From Plectrocnemia conspersa (Eukaryota > Arthropoda > Insecta > Trichoptera > Polycentropodidae), in assembly GCA_009617715.1 (NCBI GenBank), contig VTFK01000151.1, positions 310,001 through 374,000 on the forward strand: DNA of 64,000 bases, in the 5' to 3' direction. The notes below the pieces were generated by a model. It did not search any database. It was given only the letters and a program-made list of their open reading frames with translations, and was not told the origin of the DNA. Below are positions 39,806 through 52,749 of this stretch, one piece after another (position 1 is the first letter of the stretch; each line of letters starts with the position of its first letter). Position numbers and translations under genes: made by a program.

Positions 39806-40035
39806 TTCGCTAATCGATATTCCTTGATTCAGTCATAAAACAAAGTTTCTTTAGTGTTTACCTTTAATCACTACCTGCTCTGAATTTAGTAGTTTTGTTG
39901 AAATGTTTGCTAATCATAATTTCTAGAAGCGGTTATAAAAATGGTTTTTAAGTATTAATCAGAAAGCGCTGTCTCTTTTTTTACTTTCTGCTCTGAATCT
40001 GTGGATCAAGCAGATTTAAAACCATACTTAAATAA
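39806..40035 (+). repeat. Local direct repeats, 100-bp period, units 1 and 2
   Basis: GCTAATC recurs at 39809 and 39909, each followed by a TTATAAAA or CATAAAA block and later by a CTGCTCTGAAT block (39875 and 39988). A third, more diverged unit occurs at 40780-40920 (CTAATCG, GTCGGTCATAAAA, CACTACCTGCTTTTAAT). A pogo-type MITE and about 350 bases of AT-rich sequence separate it from the first two. This is a decayed satellite-like array, non-coding. Confidence 0.6.
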
Positions 40036-40218
40036 AAACATATATCTGCCAATCAATGTTTCGCTTTTATATAATTTTAATTAGGTATTGCAATATTTTA
40101 TAATATAATTTTAAACTAACGTTATGATCAAGAAATCCATATATACCTATGGCTAGTGTTTCTAATTTATAGTTGTTTTCCATTTCTTGATAAATAATAA
40201 ATTATTTTAAATATAATG

Positions 40219-40435
40219 TACAATAAACCCCCCAATAACACGGTAAATTAGGCACGCGCTATATGTATGCCCGTTACTTTATGTGTGATTAAGCCAAGGA
40301 GAGGATATCTCATCACACGCGTCTGATTCGTACATACGTATTGCAAAAAAATTAATTGTATTTTCTATTTTCCCCAACTACACGCACCCAAATAGCACGA
40401 CTCAAATTTACCGTGATATTTGAGGGTCTACTGTA
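40219..40435. mobile_element. Short pogo/Tigger-like MITE
   Basis: The element spans 40221-40433 (213 bp) between TA dinucleotides. The left end is CAATAAACCCCCCAATAACA. The inverse of the right end is CAGTAGACCCTCAAATATCA. Both continue into CGGTAAATT, giving imperfect terminal repeats of about 31 bp. The CAGTA-ACCCTC terminus is of the pogo/Tigger type. There is no coding frame. It lies between unit 2 and unit 3 of the local repeat array. Confidence 0.75.
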
Positions 40436-40779
40436 TTTATTTATATGTTAATATAATGTATTTATTTCTGTTGTAATATAATGTACATATTTACTTACCT
40501 AATTACATTACATGTACATAGATTTTTTTTCAAATTTTATTAGCACCAATTAAACTTCATGTTAGTTATATTATTGTTTATTAAAAAAAATATAAAAGAA
40601 TGCGTAGAATCAATTACATATTATCGTATAATTTATTTGCCATTAACATAAAAAATTGATTCATCTTTTATTTAGCTGGCGAATAAATCCTTGCCAATGA
40701 TCTAAAAATTTAATCAGCCTTAATTATTATTTCTTGCATTTTAATATGTTTATTGACTGGCAAACGTTTTGAGTTAATC

Positions 40780-40920
40780 TAAACTAATCGTGATTCTTAT
40801 AGTCGGTCATAAAACTTAAATGATTAAACAATAAGTGTTAATTGGAAATCACTGCCCCTTTTCGCACTACCTGCTTTTAATTAATCTGTGAAATTGTCGT
40901 CTTAAAACCAATACTTAATT
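40780..40920 (+). repeat. Diverged third unit of the 39.8 kb repeat
   Basis: Contains ACTAATCG, GGTCATAAAACTTAAA and GCACTACCTGCTTTTAAT in the same order and spacing as units at 39809 and 39909, then AAAACCAATACTTAA, matching AAAACCATACTTAA at 40018. It shows that the array once extended through the site where the MITE now lies. Confidence 0.5.
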
Positions 40921-40924
40921 TTTA

Positions 40925-43900
40925 AAATATAGTGGTTTTAACCACTTTTAAATTATTTTTATATATTTGAATTTTCCCAAAATACTTATTATTTAGCATT
41001 TTTTAGAAAAATTCTGGAGTAAAAATTACTTACGACTTATTATATATTTATTGCAGAAAAAAATACAAAATTAAAATAGCATATAATAGCATAAATTTAA
41101 TTTATTTTCAATTATACGGCATTACAGTAGCAACAATAATATTAGTTTTAAAAACAAAGTGCATCTTTATGAACAAAATTTAACGTAATTGTAAAAAAAT
41201 ATTAACATAATTTTTAGAAGAGATTTATAAAAAAAGTATGGATTTCGCAATTAGTGATTATTATATAATTTTTAGGGATCTTTGGGTCAAAGGGTTCATT
41301 TTTGTCAAGACAAAGTCTATTGTAAAAATTTATTATGCTACAAAACAACCGCGAAATGTTTCCATGTATTTGTCCGATATGAACCAGTGGATGCGTAGCG
41401 AGAAGCGGCGGCTTCTGCAATATTTGCTGGTCTGAAGTAAGGTCGACCTCCTCTTTGTCGTATTTCAAGTTCGAGAGCTCTTTCCTTCTCTTCTCTTTTC
41501 ATTTCTCAAGGCAACGTAAATCTTTTAGATCCTTTCTTTGTGTTTTTCGTGTTGTTTTACCGTTTTAACAACAGAATCATCTCAGAATCTCAGAATCACA
41601 TAATGATTCTACGTTTAAATATCACAATACACATTTAAAATCCACAAGTGATGTGTCAAAAATTAGGCCAAGGTTCATAAAGAAATTGAGGGTTCTGACC
41701 TTCATAAATTTGACTAAAAGGTTAATTTTATATTATTAGTTATATAATACACCTAATCGAGCGTATCTGTTGTAAACATCAAACATAGTTGATATAAATT
41801 CTTGAAGCTTCTTGTATACAATATGTTATTTTTATATTGAACAAAATTTGTATGCTCATCGTTGTTTATTTTACTATGACAGTTGAAGGAAAAACTCGTG
41901 TAGTTTTCTATATTTGTTACAAATTACTGTTATAGCGTATTTCTGCGTAATTAATTAATTTCGTTAAACCCAGGATAGGACAAGTTGAAACTCGAGAAGG
42001 GTCTCTGTGTAACTTCACGTGATGTCAAAAAGTGATCACAGGGAAAACGATATGACACGCTTGTTATGTTATTTTCGTGTAATTTATGATAAATGATAAT
42101 AATATACTAATTGAAAATTTAATTTATATATTAATCTATTAAAAAATATATAACACATATGATTCGAACATTATAACAATTAACATATATATTTCCAAGA
42201 AAGTAGAGAATAGCTTATATGTAGATATATTATGATCTGTGTATTGCAGTATATATCATATTATAGAAATTCAGTGTATCAATTAGAACATATATATTTT
42301 TTAAAGAAAAGGTTTTCAGTCTCACGAAAATATTTAAATATAATACAAAAATACCTTGAATTATATTAAATCACATTTTACAATCGATGAAGCTTTTATA
42401 AAAATTTTATACACAACAGTAAAAAAATTATAAAATTTCACGCAAAAATGTACGATACAAGCTGTGAAAAAATTATAAAGACACTATAAACCTAACCTTT
42501 TATTGAACTAATAAATTTTAAGCACCTGATTATCTTATATATATAATACGCTCATACCTAAAAGGTTAAAACTATGTTGTTTTGCTGAATAATAAACTCT
42601 TAATACCACGTAAAATTTTAGCTAGAGAACTACTGAGTAGTTTTTTTGAGTCGCTTTTCTTATTGAATATACTAATGACATACTTATTTTTAAAACTCTG
42701 ATTAATTATTGTAAGTTGACGATACAGTAATCATAATAATTGCAGTTTAGTTAAAAATATCTTTACAAAACTTGAATCATTTTTTAATTTAATAAAAAAT
42801 TAAAATAAAGTGAATTAATATGTTTTACGAAACTCAAAAAAACTTTGCCTCATCTAAAAAAAATAATAAAAATACTGAATTTTATGGAAAACAAGCTTAA
42901 ATTCACAAAAAATATTTCAGAATTTCAAGTCTAAAGGATAGTCCTAAACCTAATATTTAACAAAAAAAGCGAAAGAACAAAAAAAACTTAATAAATAATT
43001 AATTAGACTGGTAATAACATATGCTTGCTAGGTGTGGAGTAGCACAGGTATTTTTTTATTAGAAAAAGTCATTAAAAAAACACTTAAGTAAATAGTCTTT
43101 AGTTTGATAATTTTAATAACTCAATTATATACTTTTTATGATTTTTAATCGTTGTAGATAAATTAAAACCATGCATTAAAAATTACCAATAAAACGTTTA
43201 TTTGCAAGTTAGAGCAATATTGTTTCATGATAATATGAGACATCATACTAAAATAATAACTAGTGCAAAATTAAAAAATAGGACTGAAAATTTTTCCTGA
43301 TCTCTTATATTCCCAAGACCTTTATCCTACAATTTTTACCATTAAGATTTATTTATTTAAAATATTGATTTTAATAATCAAAGTAATATTATTAAGCTTT
43401 TGACCACATCATAATCATTACAATTTTAGATTTTTATCAACAGGGGATTCATTTATTGCTTAATTATTGGCTAAAAATAATTATGGTGTATGAAGCATAT
43501 ATTAAAAATTTTAAATTGTAGTTTTAAAATTAATATAAATAACTCAATGTATATTTAAAATTTAAAATATATTTAATGTTTGATCAAAAATATTTGGTAT
43601 ATTTAAAATATATGTTTAACAAACATTCATGTTTTACAAAAGATGAATTCCTACGCTGGAAGCATTGTTGCGAAATTATATTGTTTTTCTTGGTAAATGT
43701 TAAAGCATCTTTTGTAATCGGAATTCTTTACAAAATTATTTTAATCGACCTAATTAATATTCTTATTACATCACAATCTTTTGCAAAATTATTTTCTTAG
43801 CGTAGTTTAAAAATATCAAATAAATAAACATTATAACTATGTAACTGTTTATTTTTATTAAACGACTGTTTAAGGTTGCTTCGAATAAAAACTGTTTGTT

Positions 43901-45355
43901 ATTATTAAAATTTGATAAAATTAATTATTATGTTCTGCTATTTGTGTTAGTGTTATTTTTATGTATACATTACATAATAATATACTTATTTGCTCTACAT
44001 AATAAAGCAAATGTGTTTTATATTTTTTTTCTGAATTATTTATTCCACACATGAAGTTAAATAAGGAGCGGCTGGAAAAAATATTCACGTCTCTTCCAAC
44101 AACTTCATTGTCAATGAATGAAACCTTTTATTTGTTCTCTGAAACCGTTAAAATTTTTTTTTTTTTTTTTTTTTTTGATCACGTACGATTTGACCTCATC
44201 GGATTCTCTCAAGATTTCCTCGTTTAATTTGTATACATAATTCAATACGAATGCTTATTTATGAATCTAAGCTCAAATTTACGAGCTCCATAAATAACAA
44301 AGCGTTACGTTTAATATAATTACAACTTCATAAATTCAAACACTCAATATTAAAATTTATTATCAACACATATGATTTATAGCTTATTATTTACAAAATA
44401 ATAATAAGATATAACCCAGTTTTGCTCTACATCGTTTTTTATATATATTTTAGATATTTTGATCTATCTGCCCAAACATTTCCTAGCAAGTGCCTATTGC
44501 ACACTCCACTTTTGTGGGTCACAGATTATTGTTTCTCGTCGGACCTTCGTCAAAGCTCACTCCATGCACATAAAGAACCCTATACATCATAACTTATCGT
44601 CTATACTTCATACGTGGAAACGGATGAGCAAAAAATCTTTCAAATGGTCACTTTTTTCCGTTATCAAAAATTCCACGTTCAATCATTAATCTCTGGTGGA
44701 AAAAATCTATCGTGTGCTTTCAGGCTCTCAAACGCTTTTCCGCCCACGGAAAGCTCGGGACGCTGTGTACATCGCATGTGAATGGATCTTGCATAAAGAG
44801 GAATCTTGAAATACATAGCAAACATTTTACGAGAGTACTTAACAATATTCATAAATATATTTTATGTATAGGATGAACTGAAAGATTGTATTTTTATTAT
44901 AATTACGTAAACTAGAGATGGTGCTAGACACACCTTTCTCTTACTTGCAACAAAATAATATCAAAAAATTATATTTAGTTATAATGTATATTTTTAGCCA
45001 TTTTTCTGCAAGGTATATTATTTTTTAAATCTATTTTATTGCCTCAAAAAAAGTATTTTATTGTTCTCGATACTTCATTTAACCCAGAAGATTTTTGGGG
45101 TACTAAAATATTTGTTTCTGTCGGTAGCTAAAAATATGTTAAAGTTCAAGTTTCAAGCTTAAATAATATTTTTTACATTCTGAATATATACGACCGGTAA
45201 AAAATAAAATTAAAAATCCAGATAATTTAATTTATTAGACTTTTATGTTTTTCTTACTAGGTTGCATAAATCCGGCAACCATGGATTTTTTCTGTGTCAA
45301 CACGTGGAAATATCGAGTTAATTGCGTTCGGCAATGAGTTTTATATCAAGATTTT
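40925..45355. other. AT-rich non-coding stretch
   Basis: No gene is recognised. It includes the inverse copy of the 36.6 kb motif (43007-43041) and a run of 23 T at 44154-44176. A GC-richer block at 44440-44830 carries open frames, one of 76 codons. A weak acceptor at 44724 precedes a frame open for about 50 codons. None resembles a known family. Confidence 0.35.
43007..43041 (-). repeat. Inverse copy of the TACTCCACACCTAGCA motif
   Basis: Read on the minus strand, these 35 bases match 36623-36657 with only a few differences (TACTCCACACCTAGCAAGCA and on). The flanks are only loosely similar. The two copies form an inverted pair about 6.4 kb apart. Confidence 0.7.
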
Positions 45356-45359
45356 TACT

Positions 45360-46365
45360 GTCTATAACAGTGTTGGCCAACCCGTGGCAACTTGTTCTTC
45401 ATTGTGAAGTGCGCTGACTTTCTAGAGATCATATTCTGAGTAGATTTTGGAAATAGAAAAATGCCGTTTCTAATTTTTTGGTAAAGGAAAATGAACCACC
45501 TGATGAAATAACTTTAATATTTGACAACAACTGGCTATTTGATTTGTTATTTTATTTGACATTACTAGTCATCTCAATGATCCAAATATAAAACTACAAG
45601 ATAAGAATAATTTATTTTCTAGCTTAGTAAATAGCATTAGTTCATTTAAAATGAAATTATAACTGTTCATCTCCCAGTTAGAAAATGAGGATTTAATTTG
45701 ACCAAATATATTGACAAAATCAAGATTTTTTTTCAAGAGTCGTTTTCGCGATTTTGCTAAAGAAGAAAACTGTATGCTCTCATTTATAAACCCATTTTCA
45801 GTTAGTAAACAAAATATAATGCAGATCCCTAGTAACATGCAAATTAAATTGATTGATTTATAAACAAATTCCTTCTTAAAAATGAAATTTGATGAGCTTT
45901 TCCCGGATCAAAATGCGTTTGACATTATTTATTTCTGGCATTCATTACTTAGTGAACATTTCCCAGAGCTAAGAAAATATATATGTCGCTTTGGAAGCGC
46001 ATAAAAGTGTAAACAAGCCTTTACATAAATGAAATTAATAAAAAGCAAAACAAGGTCGCGAATAACTGATTCGAATTTGAACCACGATAACCCTCTCGTC
46101 CATGCGATTATTTCTGGCTATTGTAGATTGGTGCTCTAATAAACATGTGTCTTTGAAATGACGTAAATTAATTAATTGATTTTCGTAATTGAGTTACACA
46201 TTTTCCTCCCATAAGCGAAGCAGTTCCTACTCCTTTCTCTAGTTTACAACCCCAAATGTGAATGAAAGAAGGTAAAAAAGTGCTTGAGTTGTATGGCGAA
46301 TCTGAACTTGTCTGTGAAAAAATTGGCGCATGGTATACAAAAGGTTGACCACCTTTGGTCTATAA
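45360..46365 (+). mobile_element. hAT transposon with perfect 8-bp target duplication
   Basis: The element spans 45368-46357 (990 bp), flanked on both sides by GTCTATAA (45360-45367 and 46358-46365). The left end is CAGTGTTGGCCAACC. The inverse of the right end is CAAAGGTGGTCAACC. The exact duplication and the CAG...CAACC ends support a hAT insertion. It contains a decayed transposase on the plus strand, and its shortness points to internal deletion. Confidence 0.82.
45549..46125 (+). pseudogene. hAT transposase relic (GTF2IRD2/ZBED-like type)
   Basis: The plus strand reads LFDITSHLNDPNIKLQDKN, then SSFKMKL-stop-LFISQLENEDL. This resembles the DxxxHLNxLNxKLQGK and QLxxxDLxxF blocks of hAT proteins annotated as general transcription factor II-I repeat domain protein 2-like. 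Further on, SLLSEHFPELRKY, a decayed FGS block and MKLIKSKTRSRITDSNLN match the C-terminal dimerisation region. Stops and frameshifts interrupt it, and the N-terminal BED finger and the central catalytic part are missing. The family assignment comes from motif recognition. Confidence 0.7.
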
Positions 46366-48850
46366 CATCATTTTAGTCTTAGCTAAAATAATATTTGTTT
46401 TAATGTTAGTGAAAAATTACAAAAAATACAAAAATTATCACTTTTTTCTCCCTTGATTTTGCATCTACTACTGTATTTATTTTTAGATAAAATATACAAA
46501 TTTATTATTAGTAATTTGAATCATTCTATGTCTGAGTTTGATATGTTGCTGAGTTTGACATGTATGGCATACTTGAGTATATTTTTTTCATCTAACGTCA
46601 CTTGTGATGCGAACTTATTTGATGGTTGTGAGCCTTTTTTCGGCAAGCGAACTACTTCTTTTGAAATGCTCAAAAAGCAGCTTCTCAAATAGTTCACAAA
46701 TAACCTTAAAAATCAAAATACACTTGCTCTTTCTACATCTATATTCCATTACTTTAAACAGGTCTTTAATTATTATATTTTGGAACTTAATTTAATGATA
46801 AAACCATTATATTATAACTATGCAAAATAATATGTATTTTTTTAAATAATAAAATTAACGAAATCTAAAATAAAAAATATTGTCAAATGATATTTTTAGG
46901 AACAAGTCTTAATGAAATAATGGTACCAAATAAAGTAATAAAACATTTGTATAAAAATAATGATCAGCAATATTATCGCTTTTTTTATATAATACATTTT
47001 ATAAATAATTACATTATGTTCCCTTCTATATATATACTGTTTATTCTCGATTATTTTTAGTTTTTAATTAATCTAATTAGCAACGTTAAGAACCACCATT
47101 CGCATTTAAATTAAATAATATACATCTTAAAAATGCTTATTTTTTTTCTTATACAAATTATCTTAAAAGCTATTAGCAAATGAAATCGGATAGTATCTTT
47201 TTCATTAATCGTGCTATCTCAATTTACTTTTTCTAAAATGTATTTATTTGATTATTTAACCCTTAATTTTACTATGTTTATGAAATTACGCATTTATATT
47301 TAAAATATATATATTATAAAAAATAATCAAATTTGGTATTCTACTTTAACTTGTAATTTTTCGTATGCGTCATATTATAATAACATTTTTATATATTTAT
47401 GAGTACAAAGAAAAAATATTTGAATAATGCTAACAATTCTATACAGCCTGAGGTTATAAAATATAATCTTTGACAATATATTTGTTTTAATGTATTGTAT
47501 TATTTTTATTTTCAAAAGTATCTTGTGTTATCTCAAAATGGCCAAAAACATATCACGTTATGAGCAAAGTTTCATATGGCTCGTATATTATTTGATTATA
47601 TTTATTTGCTTCAGAGTTATAATTAAATTTTTGCTACATGACAACGCTTTTAACCGTATTACTTTATAGTTTCATTTTTAATTGTTCAACTACAGAAAGT
47701 TATCACTTTACGACGTTGATAAATCACAGTTCTTTATGCTTTCATATTTAATCTGTTTTATTTATTAAGGAATAATATTGCTGCTTTGTTGTACCTATCT
47801 GATCAATAAAAGTTTTATTTTTACCTATACTAAAAGTCAAACGAAATCTCGAAGTAGAATATCTCTTTCAAGATGAGAAATCAAAGTAAATATAAACTCT
47901 TCTTGTATAACTATTGAACCATACCTAATGTATTTTTATTGTTATATTTTATTATTACATATAATGAATGTACCCTTGATTATATTTATTGTTCGTATTT
48001 AACTTTAATAATAAAAGTAAAATTATTTGGTAAAATAAAAAATATGTTAGATATGGTTCCATATATTTTAAATAAAACTATGATTAACCAACATTTTTTT
48101 TTGAGCTACCTATATTTGTCGAATTTATCAATGAAAATTTCTTAAAACAATGATTGTTTTATCGATGATATTTGTCAAGAATTTTTATTTTTAAATTTCA
48201 ATTTAAAAATACACAACATATCTTAAAATTTATTTAAAATGCAAAATCGTACATTTTTAAAAAAAAAATTTTTATGGCTATGGAAAAAATGCAATGACTC
48301 AATGTGCGCACTCAAGCGTATTCCAATAATATTCCAAATATTATTTTAATACATAATGTATACAATTTAATTATTATTATTATTTCATCGTATTATTTTT
48401 ATATTAAAAAAATAGATGCTTGTTATTTAGTATAGAATGAAAAATTAGTAAATTATGCTGAATAAGCATTATTTTACATTTTTATTGTTGTTTGAATTAA
48501 TTGCAACATCATCCCAGATATTTTTGATTGACAGCTTTTATGTAGGTTACAGAATATCGATTTAATTAGCTTCACGTATGAATGTAATTATCTTTTATTT
48601 ACGAGTCCATTATTACCCAAAATGATGATGCAGTGTAAAATACATAAAAAAAAATCCACAAAAAAAACAAAAATTTTTGTATTTAAATTTTGGCGTAGAT
48701 TTTTAACTTGATAACGTTAAAACGATTAAAAAAATAATAAAAACGTATTATTTAAATTTAAAACATACAAAAAAGTATTTGATTAAATTATTTAAAAAAT
48801 ATCACATAATCAAAAAATAAAATCATATCAAAATTAAATAAATTTTGATG
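46366..48850. other. AT-rich non-coding stretch
   Basis: No gene is recognised. Open frames at 46453-46692, 46604-46795 and 47939-48145 are rich in Phe, Ile, Leu and Tyr, as expected from AT-rich DNA, and match nothing I know. Confidence 0.4.
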
Positions 48851-48851
48851 T

Positions 48852-50335
<1,484 letters not shown>

Positions 50336-50339
50336 TATG

Positions 50340-52058
50340 AAAATACAACCAGGTGTAATAAAAGAGTTATTTTTTTAATAGTCCACATAAATCCGTGAAA
50401 CAAAAAATTGCAAATAATAGTTTTATTATTTGTTGATGGATATTGTATTCGCTTTTTATAACTCTCTCTTGTATTTCAATGAATAGAATTTAAACATACA
50501 TGTTTCAACAAATTCAATCCATTTAAATAATATCTTAGATACTCCCACATACAAAATAAAATAAGATTATGTATCATATAACATTCTTTAAAGCATACTG
50601 TAATACAAAACAACGATATCTAGCAGAGGTGTTTCCAAAAATTTCGCAAATTGAATACGCATCGTTCCGAGAATTTTTTTTATATGTTTTTTAAATAGAA
50701 TGAAGGTCATATTTTTATTATTGTGTGAAATATAACGATTTTTATTTATTAAGAGTAACATTTGGTTATAATTTATTATATTATATCTTAACTCAATAAA
50801 ACCATTTGTTTAATAAAAATAGCAATGTCCAGTTTTGTACTTATTAAACTAATATTAATCAAACTTCGTCATGTAAATTAAATATGTCAATATAAAATAA
50901 ACTACTGTTGTACAAGTTTAAACTAAAATCAATCAAATCAGTAGACTGCAAATCTAACATCACTATACGACTAAAACATTTTAGACCATATAAAATGATA
51001 AACAGAAACAAACTAGTTATTTTATTTAAAATATAATACGAAAGTATGAAAAGTAAATGTCAACTCAAATTCGTGAACCGCTCGTAAGCACTATAAAAAC
51101 TACTCTTTGTGCATATAAAATGCATCTCTGCTGCGTAAAAACCGCTCTTGTAATCCATGCTTTCGAAAGGGAATTATCGTAAAATTAAAATTAAAAACGC
51201 CCACATAAGATTAAATATTATTAAATATAATATTAAATATTTTTAATGATATATGATAATTTGAAAATAATTCAAATTTTAAGAGATTTATATATATTAA
51301 AAACAAAATATTTAATATTTTAAACCAAGATTTTATGAACGTGATGATATCATAAAATTAGTACTTATTCAATAAAAATCGGATTTATTTCAATTAATTT
51401 AGTCGATTTCATGCAAAGTTGTGTCTTGCCTAAAAAATCTTACGCCTGTCTCGACATGTTTCACACCATTCGACACGATGACACGTCTTCTCACTAGCCA
51501 TAACTACTAAAGTTTAATATTCTGTGCTCTGAGTGGAAGGTCTGCTCGTAAAATGTTTGCGCCGCCTGAAATTCAATTAAGCAGGGCCGATTTCGTATTA
51601 CATACTTTAGAAATTTGCATACGCGACACTGATTCGCAAACAAATTTTGCTTCTCCTCGATATATATACGACTGACATTAAAAATACAGACTGGCTCAGC
51701 GAAATGGAAGAAATGAGCACACGTGTTATATTTATGTGATGTGAAATCGATGACGAGGGGGAATATTAGGGCGTTCCATTTTGCGTGCACATTTTTTTTT
51801 GCTGCCTGTCATTCTGACTTAATGTGGACGATAATGCATGAAGTGACAGCTTTTAAAGCTTCAGAGTTGATTATTTTCTGGGAAGATGCGATTTGTCGAC
51901 GAGCAAAGAAAAGGTTTTATATATTCCGAGTGAGTTTCCCGAAGGTAAATGCAATTTGTTGAACACATTTGCTTTGTTAAGCTTTTCCCAGTTAAAATCT
52001 AGTGAATTCTAAATCAAATTCAAATATTGTGATGTATGTACATAATAAAGCAAGATTA
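50340..52058. other. AT-rich stretch, then a GC-richer island at 51.4-52.0 kb
   Basis: No gene is recognised. 51400-51960 is richer and complex. It carries overlapping open frames on both strands (51494-51790 and 51723-51962), so neither is convincing. It is a candidate conserved non-coding element. Confidence 0.35.
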
Positions 52059-52061
52059 TTA

Positions 52062-52745
52062 TTAGATTGCTGCAAAAATAATTGCGGTTTATGACCTTTG
52101 AATTCAAATACGCGTTTCTTAATAAGCTTCGTTAGAATCTAGCATTTCGGTGATGTAAAAGAGCTTGAATTTATTTAAGTTGATAAAATGTTTAATCACG
52201 TAACAATCTGTCACCAAAATGTCTAGTAAAAGTGAATTCCATGTTCGAGAAAAAGATGGTCCATTCGCCAATGCGGTCTCAAGGGTGGAAACAGAATTTT
52301 TGTTACTGTATGTTTATTACCTAATATGATTCCCTTTAAAATACTGATTCAAATTTAGCAATGCTGTAATTTGGGTAATTGTTTTTTTATCTGTAGCGCA
52401 TTAGTTTTACTATAATTTTATAATTTTAATTGCGGCAATTTGAACCTCGCGGAAAAATAGTGTTCCCAACAGTTTTTTCGTTTGTCTTAACATTATGCAG
52501 ATTGCTTTTAAATGTCCTTAAATATTTAATTTTCATCTCACGTTGCTTTAATGAAACACAGATCAAATTTCGTTACAGCGATTGTTTTTTTGTTCTATTA
52601 AGTTCGTGTGGTACCCATTTCTTAAGCTATTATTTTTATAGCTGTTTTATATAAACCAAAACTGTCGAATTTCAAACTTTTGTGTTCGTTTTTAATTTAA
52701 CTAATGCATTCACTTGCTCATTATCAACTGAAACTTCGTTCCCAG
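52062..52745. mobile_element. Rearranged mariner relic
   Basis: TTAGATTGCTGCAAAAATAA at 52062, preceded by TA, closely resembles the cecropia-group mariner terminus (TTAGGTTGGTGCAAAAGTAA), and ATTGCGGTTT follows. A plus-strand ATG at 52219 begins MSSKSEFHVREK, like mariner N-termini, at the usual distance from the end. Further along, the opposite strand encodes VDNEQVNALV (52699-52728) and KWVPHEL (52600-52620), later parts of the same protein. The two halves point towards each other, so the element was inverted internally or two copies joined. No second terminus was found. Confidence 0.6.
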
Positions 52746-52749
52746 CAAA

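Noticed and set aside
44154..44176. 23-base T run as a poly(A) tail of a retrocopy
   Set aside because: No coding or repeat sequence attached to it and no flanking target duplication was seen.
46453..46692. Possible hAT-like frame just downstream of the 45.4 kb element
   Set aside because: It lies outside the target duplication and lacks any hAT signature on inspection.
51494..51962. Open frames of 98 and 79 codons on opposite strands
   Set aside because: They overlap each other, show no domain or splice context, and lie in a GC-richer island where longer chance frames are expected.
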